64,000 bases of DNA from positions 2,804,001 through 2,868,000 of the forward strand of contig NC_045150.1 in assembly GCF_008831285.2 (NCBI RefSeq), given 5' to 3'. The position numbers and the translations under genes were made by a program. How positions within the stretch are numbered: the first letter of the stretch is position 1; every line of letters begins with the position of its first letter. Of this stretch, positions 55,691-64,000 are shown in pieces. The notes under the pieces were generated by a model. The model saw nothing but the letters and a program-made list of their open reading frames with translations, ran no database searches and was not told the DNA's origin. The DNA is from Nymphaea colorata (lineage: Eukaryota; Streptophyta; Magnoliopsida; Nymphaeales; Nymphaeaceae).

Positions 55691-57344
55691 AGGTTTTTCA
55701 CATATACTGCATTATATGCGTAAGTGAAATAAAAACTTTGGGTTCCAGTTCATGCTTGGATTTTAGAAGGCAATGGTATTCCAGAAGCAAGCCTGGAAGT
55801 GCATTTAACAGCACATGTTTAATTTCTTTGGCCCAAATCGAGACATGATGGTTAGGATAAATTTCAGCTAACCTGCGAAAGCTTTTGATACATTGTGTTC
55901 CTTGACATAATTTTGGCTATTGCAACTAATGAATTGATTTGAAGGCAACAAAAGTTCCCACGTCCTTGCACACTGCTACTCTTGTCAAGGACTGTTTCTT
56001 TCCTTATTTTCCAAGTAATGCCATCTCATTGGGTGCAATTTTTTTTTCTTGTTTCCTTTTGCTTGAAGATTTCATAGTTAGTGTTTAAATTACTTTGAGT
56101 GAAGCAATAATTTGTGTACCAAGAAGAGATTCCTTTGCTGCCTGTGGCGGAGCCAAGTGAGTCTTTAGCAATTGCAACTTTATGTCATCTGAAATTGGGT
56201 CTGAGGTCCAATTACTGGTGACCCGTAATTTTATTTCCAGAAAATGAAAGAACATTATGAAATACATTTGGGAAAAAATAGATAAGCACATATATAAAAC
56301 TCAATTGAGTAAACAGTGCACATAAACTTCTTATCCCACTCTATAACATATGGTGTTTTGTGAACCATTTACTTCTACTCTTTGCTCCTTTTTGGGCATT
56401 GGACCATTGTTCGTTAATGCATTTTGTTCAGAAAAAAAAATTAAATTTTAAATTAACGTGAGATTATTGAGAAGCACTCAATCAAAAAATTAATACACCG
56501 AGAATGATGCTATGAATTAAGAACAATCATAATCACAAAATTGTAAGGCCATAATCAAAGAAGAATGGTTTAGTTGGAACCCCCAAAAAGGAAACCCAAA
56601 TCTGCAACCCAAGCCCTTAAATTGAAACCAAAACAGGCTGCAATCAAAAAGTGCAAATTACACACCTAACCAAAAGGCCAAGAAGAGAAAGCGAGAGTCC
56701 TACAGTAAGTTGTGACTTGTGAGCAGGCCATGAAGAAATCTGTGGCAGCCAACAGGGAAGCAATACACAAAATTAGAGTGTAAGCAGAAGAAAACCAAAG
56801 AAGAAAAAGACTAGAGAAACTCACTCCAATGAACAATGGTAACATTGAGTGGCTCTAAGACAAGACTGTAGTCCCAAATTTGAAATTCGTTTGGTGACCC
56901 ATCTGGCACCCCACAGATTGCAGCAAAGCAAAATATGAAATTCAAAAGTCACAAAAGCAAAAAAATGAAAGAAAGAAAGGAGAAGATGAACTCATGCTCA
57001 AGTGATCTCAATGCACGAAGGGCTCGCAAATGACAACCTGTCTTCAGTCAGTCCTGCAGTCCAGCAGCAGTCTCTGTCTGGTGTGGCTTCTCATAGAGGG
57101 AGACGGGTTTGCGGAGGAGCTCTTGAGTATCTTAGGATTTAAGCGTGGAGGTTTTTAAAGGGTTGAATTTCATAAAAGGGGGGAAAGGGTTTTTTTCGTA
57201 TCCCGCCTCTATTTTGTTTTTTATTCTTGTCTTGTCTATTTAGTTGCCATTTTTTCTTAAATTCCTTGTAACCCCTTTTATGTTGCATGCAATTTATTTT
57301 TAATATTTCTATTCTCTGTTACCACTAATGTGATTTATCTGCAG
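55691..57344. other. No recognisable gene
   Basis: AT-rich sequence leading up to the first visible RGLG exon. The upstream exons of that gene were searched for by eye and not found. The phrase tgtggcggagccaag (about 56147) looks like an hAT end but has no partner. Confidence 0.5.
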
Positions 57345-59684
57345 GGCCAACTTCGTTTGCACCTATAATTAAAGCATCAATCGACATTGTTGAAAGAAGT
57401 AATGGGCTGTATCATGTCCTTGTGATTATTGCAGATGGGGAGGTTCACCTTAGTGACTCTTTTTGTCATTAAAAACTTTCTGGCTAATTGAATACCTACT
57501 AACTAACTATCTGTCCTTTCCTATGGGTTAGGTAACTGAATATGCTAACTCAGCATCTGGAAGTCACAGTCCCCAAGAAAGTGCAACTATAGATGCCATA
57601 GTTTCTGCAAGGTACTCATCTATTTGTATGCTTCAGTGCATTGCCTTCTTTTACTAATAATGTTGATCTGTTCAGTCAGTACCCACTATCAATTATTTTG
57701 GTTGGTGTTGGAGATGGGCCATGGGATAAAATGCAGCAGTTTGATGATAACATTCTCCAGAAAAAGTTTGACAACTTCCAGGTAAATTTGTTTATTTTTC
57801 ATGTTTACTATATGGTGCAATAGTTATTATTTTATGTCAAGCCATTGCCTGTTGTACTATTAATTTGTGTAAGCTTGCTCTGTCTCTTCTTGGGATATTA
57901 TATGTGTGAAACTGACAATAAAGAGTAGACTAGCAAAAGAAAATGCAAGTCTGCAACCCATTTTATAAATCCCACGTTGTGATTAGCCACATTAAGTTAG
58001 AAGGTCTTAATGTTATAATTGTGTCTTTGTATACAAAACAAAGTGTAATTTTTCAAAATCTCAATGGATATGTAAAAGTGAAAAATGGATTCGTGAACTT
58101 TAAGATGCAAGAACCTAAGTTGAGCATGGACATGAAGAACTTTCTTCGACAGCAAAGGCCCAGGAGACGGGTCTTGATGATAAGTGCCATGCTGGTAGGG
58201 ATCTTCAGAATCCTCTCTTTAGGTGCACTGCAATGCTTTTCATGCACCATCTAGAGATTCGTATTATCCCCCCTATGTGTCTTGTAATGCATGCCTACAA
58301 GTGAGATATAATGGAAAAGTCTGTGTTTTTAAAGGTTCAGCCATAGATTTTGTTGCAAATCAATGTGCATGACCATTTGAAGATGAGATTCTTGTTGTGT
58401 ATCATTTTTCTTAGAAGTTGTGAACCTTATGTAGATATTATGGAGCAAGGTTTCTGCTTGAGTTAAACCTACACGGTTATTTCTAAATTCTATTTGTATC
58501 CTATTCCTCTCCATGCAGAAAGGAACAAATTTCATGTCCAGTGACTCCAAATTTATATAACCACCTCCCTCGCTCCCTATTCCTCTCTTTTGCCTACTTA
58601 CTCTATTCGCTATGGAGCATTGAATGAGAGGAGAGAGGGTAGGTAAGAGGGTGAGGGGAGAGAAAGAGCGCGATGGAAGGGTGGTTCAGCTGGCCCCAAA
58701 GAGAAACTGGCTGAATGCATATCTCACACGTATCGTAGTCACAAATAATGTTTCAGGGTTTTAAACGGCGAGGTTTTTTTCGGGTATAATACGGCGACCT
58801 TGAAAAAGACGGAAAAAATATGGTAAATTTTAAAAAATTTAAAAAAACTAAAAATGATGGAAAAATAAAATAAGTGAGAAATTAATAACACAAACATTCA
58901 AAGATAAGTAGATTTGCAACAAATAAAAAATAGAAAATGAATAAAGAAAACTGTTTGGCATTAAAAAAATCAATTTCACTGTTATCAAAATATATCAAAA
59001 AATTGTTAAAATTTTGAAACTATAGTTGGGCCCTGACAATAAAAAATTCCTAGGTCTGCCATTTCTTGCGTCTGCATTACCTGGGTATCATGCCTTTCCA
59101 GGAGTGTCCATGTGGAATAGGTTGTAGGGCTTTCGATAGGGCAATTTTGACTAATTGCTTGATGAATGAGTTTTTCTTTTTCTTTTTTTTTTTCTTTTTT
59201 TGCCCCTCTCAAAGTTTTCTTTATTTTGAGGTTGGGGTGGGGGAGAGAAAGGGGCTCTGCATGCTGTGGTGCTGTGACAATTTCAGCCTTTATCTTTGTT
59301 TGAAGTGATTAAACCTTTGAGCGTATGGCATCCACCCCTTACCTTTCTAGTGGTGTTGCTTGTGGGAAAATCAACTGTGGTTATGCCCTTTGCAGTTTGT
59401 GAACTTCACAAAGATAATGTCAACGAATCATGGGATAGCCAAGAAGGAAGCTGCATTTGCCCTAGCAGCTCTTATGGAAATTCCTTTCCAGTATCAAGCG
59501 ACTCAAGAGCTCAACTGCCTAGGGTAAGCTTTCTCTTACCTTTGTTAATAATTTTAAATGCTGTTTATATAAGTTTCAATCTGAAATGCTAAATTCCCTT
59601 CTGCATCTGTGTAGGCGTCGAAAGGGTAGTGATCCTGGCCCACCTCCTCTCCCGCCCCCTCCTCAAGTTATCAATCATGGCAAG
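57345..59684 (-). other. Antisense strand of the RGLG-like locus: no feature
   Basis: Nothing coding was recognised on the minus strand across this locus. Short frames within the large intron do not match a family. The gene itself is on the plus strand and is described in the next entry. Confidence 0.4.
57345..59684 (+). pseudogene. RGLG-type (copine/vWA domain) E3 ubiquitin ligase, five internal exons, truncated at both ends
   Basis: Five exons with standard splice sites join in frame: 57345-57442 (PTSFAPIIKASIDIVERSNG ... VLVIIADGE), 57532-57611 (VTEYANSASGSHSPQE), 57676-57781 ([35 protein letters not shown]), 59396-59523 (FVNFTKIMS, KKEAAFALAALMEIPFQY) and 59615-59684 (RRKGSDPGPPPLPPPPQVIN). 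This is the second half of the copine domain of plant RGLG1/2-like proteins, membrane-associated RING ligases that build K63-linked chains in hormone and stress signalling. The N-terminal copine exons are absent upstream. The last exon runs into a gypsy-like LTR at 59685 whose first bases supply a TGA, so the RING finger is lost. The retained exons have no stops, suggesting recent damage or an intact gene rearranged here. Confidence 0.85.
57782..59395 (+). other. Large intron of the RGLG-like gene
   Basis: 1614 bp between exons three and four, with gtaaat donor and tttgcag acceptor. It contains a 103-residue open stretch (57943-58254) that I do not recognise, GA-rich sequence near 58630, and a T-run near 59180. 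The size is large compared with the neighbouring 60-90-bp introns. Confidence 0.7.
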
Positions 59685-59959
59685 TGACACGGGAGCCGAG
59701 CAAGTAGATTTATTTTCATATTTTAGAGTTTAATTTTTTATTTCCTTTTGCTTGGTGCGAGATCCATAGATCCATTTTTTAGCCTATTTAAGGCGTTTAG
59801 GCCTGTTCTGTAATCAGTAATTGAGTGAATGAAAGAACCCTAATGGTTATTGTGATTTCCTTTTCCCTTTAATATTCCATTTTGCTTCTCTTTCAATTAT
59901 CCCTAGATTAGTTAGGTGTTTGATCCTGGATTAGAGGAGAAGTCTTCATTTCCACTGCA
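59685..59959 (+). repeat. LTR of a Ty3/gypsy-like element, inserted in the RGLG exon
   Basis: TGACACGGGAGCC to tttccactgca, followed after two or three bases by aacttggtgttagatcc, resembling the TTGGTGTCAGAGC primer site of plant gypsy elements. A promoter-like tatttaagg lies at about 59790. The matching 3' LTR was not found in the window. Confidence 0.65.
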
Positions 59960-60006
59960 TCAACTTGGTGTTAGATCCTTCGTTCATCTTTCTCAGTTTG
60001 ATTTCA

Positions 60007-60540
60007 ATGACACACAGTTCAAGGAAGAGTCCTGAGGAACAACAGAAAAGCATTGGAGATCAGATTGCTTCGTCTAGAGATTCGATCGTTGCAATGCAAG
60101 AAAACATGAACGCCGTGAAAAGAAAAACTGCAGTTATTATTGACCGATTCGGTGGAAGGAATGGATGCAGCATCAAAGGTGCATTACCAAACCCTCAAAA
60201 GACAAGCTCGAGGAAGACAAGAATAGATTCGTGACATTGGAAAAATACTGTGCAAAAAGCTTTGAAGAAAGTGATGGAGCTGTGGGCGACTCCATTGGTG
60301 TCCCCAAAAACTCCGACGAACAGCATGGGCAGGCATGGGGAAGTTCATGCCAACCAACTTCCAACTAGACTCTGTCCATGAACGGGAGCCATGCAGTCTA
60401 GTTTCCTCCATTGTAGGAGGAAGTGCTCTCGTTTCCTCCTAGTTGACATGTTGGTGACCATCGGGAAGAGGTCGGATGCCCTGTTTCAACTGGACAGAGG
60501 CCAGACTACGCAACTTTAGGTGGCGGTGAGAGGGGCATCT
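60007..60540 (+). pseudogene. Gypsy-like gag N-terminus (broken)
   Basis: Starts MTHSSRKSPEEQQKSIGDQI and ASSRDSIVAMQENMNAVKRK, the usual opening of plant gypsy gag polyproteins. A stop follows at 60232, and frames continue in pieces to about 60540. No further domains follow on the plus strand. Confidence 0.6.
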
Positions 60541-61789
60541 GCTCTTCTTCCTGCAACCGGCCGGATTGGCCAACACCTGTCCTCAACCGGTTAGGCGATG
60601 CCGTTGGTGCGGGCTACAAGCCGCTAGCCAGGCGGAGCCGGCGGCCGACCTACTGGCTCCTCCATGTGCCGGCAAGCGGTGGAGGAGAGGGGTGAGGGCA
60701 AGCCCTCGCCCAAACACTGAACCTGCCTGAAAGTGACTTGATCCGATTTTGCAATCTAGTATCCCGTTTTCGACCCAGGCTGGTCGGGAAACCGGTTCAT
60801 GCTCGTCATGACCATATTCAGATGATCATTGGCTGGTACATCGAGCCCTGAACCGGTTTCAGGATGGGCCTAATACCTTATACCTGTGCACTAAACCTGA
60901 CCTAATTTCCTTTCTAAACCCAACCCAAACCTGTCTCACTTGAGTCTAAATTTAAACCCGGTCTCAAATACAAGTTCAAATCCAAATCCAAATCTTAGTT
61001 TAAACCTTATTCCACACCCAAAGCCAACCCAACACCAAAATTCAAATTCATGCTCAAATCATTATCTAAACCCTAAGTCGAGTCCAAAGATGACCATACG
61101 ATCCAATCTTAGCATTGCTTCTAACTCCAGTGATTGGAGTTCCTCATTCGAATCCCAACGGGAAGGAGACCAAAAATGCAAACAAAAGATAAGTGTAGGA
61201 AAAACAAGGGAAATCAATAATAAAAGGAAATTAGGGTTTCTCACAATGCCAATTAGCCCTAATCACCCGAAAATATGCCCTTTTAAGGGGCCTAATCATA
61301 AGAACCGAATTGGGTCTCGGATCTTATAAATAAAAGATCCAAACCCAACTTACATCAAATCAATCAAATCTAGAACCTAAACAAAGCTGAATTATAAATA
61401 AAAGATCCAAACCCAATATACAACAAATAAATCAACTCTAGAACCTAAACGGATCTGAATATGAGATCCAAACTAATCTAAACTATACTACATCAATCTC
61501 CCAGATTGAAGACTTCGGCTCCTGACGAAGATAAGCTGTGCTATAAGTGAGGGCCCAAGTGCCCTCAGCTGGCTGAGGTGGGAGACTGATAGAATCCATT
61601 GTTAGAATGACAACACTTGCATGTGTATTCGGCAGTAGAATCATTGCCGCCAAGGATTCGCCAGGTATATAGCCGATCTAGGCTCGCTGTAATGTTGTTG
61701 CATCATTTGAATCACAATAAAACAGTAAATCACCCAATGAATCATGTCAATTCCTATAAGACAAAACGACAATATGTGATGTCTTATCG
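60541..61789. other. Degenerate sequence with a 68-bp tandem duplication
   Basis: Mostly low-information sequence rich in aaaccc/caaatc (60900-61100). Two tandem copies of about 68 bp (61324-61391 and 61392-61455) start ttataaataaaagatccaaa and include ctagaacctaaac. No gene was recognised. Confidence 0.6.
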
Positions 61790-62450
61790 GTGTTCTTTTC
61801 TTACTCCCTACTAGGCAATAAGACAACCTTTTTACCTTTAAATTTAAAAGTGTAAGTATTCTTGTTGCCATCATGAAAGACTATACGGTCGTACTGCCAC
61901 GAGCGCCCTAATAAGACATGACAAGCAGTCATAGGCACTACATCACACCAAACCTCATTTTGATAGTGGTCTCTCCAGTGGATGAGCTAGATTTTTCATT
62001 GGTGGGGCACTTGTGTAGGTAACACAACTTTGATGTGGGCACTACATATATAAATTTAGATTCATAAAATATGAAATTAACATATTATAATGAAATTTTT
62101 GATGGGCTGGCGTGGGCAGTGGCCCACCCCAACCAACAAGTAGCGGAAGTAGCTCCGCTACTGGGTCTCTTATGCAAATTTTCACTAAGCACTGATGGAT
62201 AATAGGGACTTCATCTCCCTTCTTACAACACGATACCATATAAGGATGGGGAAGTCTCTCAGTCTGTAGGTGTAACTTATTGACAATATGTTGAGAAAAT
62301 AACACTTTGCCCTAAAGAAGCTCTTTCGCAACCATGTATGGTTAGATGGGTACTTCTGGGCTGCTAAGACATGACGCACGACTAAGAGGTTATGGATGCA
62401 TCGCCACCATATATAACAACCTCTTCATTAGTGGTGGAATCAGTCTTTGA
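61790..62450 (-). pseudogene. Ty3/gypsy protease region, interrupted by a MITE
   Basis: Minus-strand reading: FSQHIVNKLHLQTERLPHPY, SCCKKGDEVPIIHQCLVKIC (62305-62170); then the MITE at 61976-62163; then VPMTACHVLLGRSWQYDR-like sequence and GNKNTYTFKFKGKKVVLLPS (about 61950-61800). These are the flap-side and C-terminal parts of plant gypsy aspartic protease. The active-site D(S/G)G segment near 62330 is not cleanly readable. Confidence 0.75.
61976..62163. mobile_element. hAT-like MITE, 188 bp
   Basis: Terminal inverted repeats CAGTGGATGAGCTA / TAGCTCCGCTACTG. An 8-bp target duplication flanks it with one mismatch (GGTCTCTC at 61968-61975, GGTCTCTT at 62164-62171). The interior is AT-rich with gtggccca/tgggcag motifs and no coding sequence. 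It splits the gypsy protease. Confidence 0.85.
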
Positions 62451-62499
62451 CTCACTTTACGTACCCTCATGATTAGATTCTACAGGGTTGTCTATAGGT

Positions 62500-63070
62500 T
62501 CTACCATGACAGTTCATTTGACAACATTAGGGCATTGCGACTAGATGTGGCCTCGCTATTGACATTTAAAACAATGGATAATAGGGTCATCTCCATGAGA
62601 CTTTGATCGGGTATTAAAGGTGGAGCGCTTGTCTTTAGGAGAGGTCACATGCCTAGATTGGGTCTCTGGGGTAGAGTCTTCCAAATTTGAGGTGCTTGCT
62701 CCTTAGGTTGAAGAACTCGGCTTAGAATGGGGAAATAGGAATCACACTTTGATAAACAGGACTCTTGTTTACGTTTTAGGGACTCTTCTATCTTCATGGC
62801 AAGGCTACTAGCCTTATCTATTGATTCTATTGTAAAAAGATTTAAACCATCTTTAATAGAAGAGCGAAGACCAGCAATATACCTAGTGACCTGTTGGTGC
62901 TCAACCTCTGCCATCTGAACATGCAATGGTAGGCGGTGGAATTCTTGAGTGTACTCTGTCACAATCCTAGGCTCCCCGTTGTAGCTCGAGATACTTCTAG
63001 TGGGTCCTCTCAACGAACTCTGTGGGAACGAACTTTGCCAGCATCAACTAATGCATCTTGGTCTTGGTAC
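62500..63070 (-). pseudogene. Ty3/gypsy gag (broken)
   Basis: Retrotrans_gag signature EYTQEFHRLPLHVQMAEVEH and QQVTRYIAGLRSSIKDGLNL, then ASSLAMKIEESLKRKQES (62645-63013). The zinc knuckle CFKCQ-stop-RGHI-stop-SQC lies at about 62575-62530, where two TAGs replace conserved glutamine codons. Upstream (62.95-63.07 kb) the frame slips. The orientation is opposite to the gypsy LTR at 59685, so they are probably different insertions. Confidence 0.78.
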
Positions 63071-63877
63071 GAACCATATCATGTCTGTGTCCCATCCTCA
63101 ACTTCTATGGTTTGACCCACCACATCTATGTGAGTTTCCATAGTTTGGCAGAGGCTAAAGAAACCCATAAATGCTCTGGAACATCATGGTTGTTGAATAC
63201 GAACTGCATTTCATAAGTCTAGTCAAAGAATGTCTCTACATCAAATTTACCAGTAAACTCAAGCAAGTCCAACTTGAGGCTACATGTAGAAGGCCCCACC
63301 TGTATGCACTTTGGACATCTGTCGCAAGCCATTGGTCCAGGAAGGTGTTCGTTCCAACAAGACTCATCTCCAGCATCCTCAAACTCTCACACATTGTCAT
63401 CTCGATCGACGTGCTGCTGCTGAGGTGGCCCACCATTTGCTCTCATTGGTAGCCGCACCGGATGAGCCCGCCCTGCTGCAACTGGTCCCCCTAGGGCTGC
63501 CTCTATCGGTCTTGCGGAAAAGGAGGGACCAGCACTGGTGGCCTAGAAGCTTTGTCACATGGGTATTGCTGTAAAGGTAGCATACCCTTAACGGTCAGGC
63601 ATGACACTGGTGCTGGTACTGGTTCTGTCCTAGGTACCTTTTTGGGTACTGGTCAAACAGTACCAGATACAATCAATGTATCAAGAGCCATATCCATCCG
63701 ATTTAAGGCTCGATCAAAGTTGACAAAATCCTTTCCTATCTAAAATTTAGGATTCCAGTTTTGTTCTTTACACCATTTACACTCATGAAACACATACATT
63801 TTTTTCATATTTTGTTCAATAGTTTCTTCTTTAGAAACTATAAATTTTGAATCATGAATGTGTTATTTTGTTATAAT
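63071..63877 (-). other. Probable decayed gypsy 5' region
   Basis: Minus-strand fragments (VDVVGQTIEV-like near 63125, and methionine-rich short frames) may be further gag N-terminus, but nothing is firmly recognisable. No LTR was identified. Confidence 0.4.
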
Positions 63878-63890
63878 TCATATATATATG

Positions 63891-63942
<52 letters not shown>
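63878..63942. repeat. (AT)n microsatellite
   Basis: About 65 bp of AT dinucleotides, with a short gaatt interruption at its start. Confidence 0.95.
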
Positions 63943-63946
<4 letters not shown>

Positions 63947-64000
63947 ACTCCTATACCCAAGTTTTTTTTAAAATAGTCTGAATCAGTATCCGTGCAAGCA

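Noticed and set aside
56140-56165. tgtggcggagccaag, resembling an hAT terminus
   Set aside because: No inverted partner or target duplication could be found within several hundred bases.
57943-58254. 103-residue open frame in the RGLG intron
   Set aside because: It lies within an intron bounded by good splice sites, has no recognisable domain, and its antisense strand is equally open. Treated as chance.

Overview
The window is nuclear DNA from a flowering plant. The evidence is Ty1/copia and Ty3/gypsy retrotransposons primed by initiator-tRNA-type sites, a plant-type LINE, Tourist-, hAT- and CACTA-like ends, and fragments of plant gene families: vacuolar iron transporter-like, PPR, RGLG copine-domain E3 ligase, and an IDA-like secreted peptide. 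Long (AT)n and (GA)n tracts recur. No species can be named from the sequence. It is a repeat-rich, gene-poor region in which nearly every gene is broken; the only plausibly intact small gene is the IDA-like peptide at 30.8-31.0 kb (minus strand).

Layout. 0-2.7 kb: old repeats, a foldback element and the start of a segmental duplication. 2.7-7.9 kb: a block present only in this copy, carrying a decayed hAT-family transposase gene. 7.9-15.3 kb: a vacuolar iron transporter-like (VIT/VTL) gene split by a copia element (8985-14570, target duplication GCCTC), with a Tourist-like MITE next to it. 17.1-22.0 kb: a second copia element (target duplication GAGTC). 22.4-27.1 kb: MITEs, a copy of the palindrome arm found at 45-49 kb, and a CACTA end. 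27.6-30.3 kb: a TRIM-like LTR split by a 2.35-kb TIR-bounded insert that carries PPR pseudogene sequence. 30.8 kb: IDA-like peptide. 31.7-33.4 kb: a long foldback element. 32.9-37.9 kb: the second copy of the 0.9-10.6 kb duplication, including the same copia insertion in the same VIT codon.

Further right, 36.3-38.7 kb is a chimeric copia derivative that joins two families. 38.7-45.6 kb is a LINE interrupted by a third copia element (39431-44765, target duplication ATAAG). 45.2-49.4 kb is a near-perfect palindrome of about 4.1 kb with a 42-bp centre. 49.4-55.7 kb holds two partial copia elements arranged head to head. 57.3-59.7 kb holds five exons of an RGLG/copine gene, cut in its last visible exon by a gypsy-like LTR. 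59.7-64 kb is gypsy debris with a 188-bp hAT-like MITE inside a protease.

The parts do not form an operon or pathway. The value of the window is its nesting record: copia into VIT, then duplication of the locus, then capture or loss of a 5.2-kb block; copia into LINE; an inverted duplication involving part of the LINE; LTR into RGLG; MITE into gypsy. All coordinates come from reading by eye, and repeat boundaries without a target duplication are approximate.
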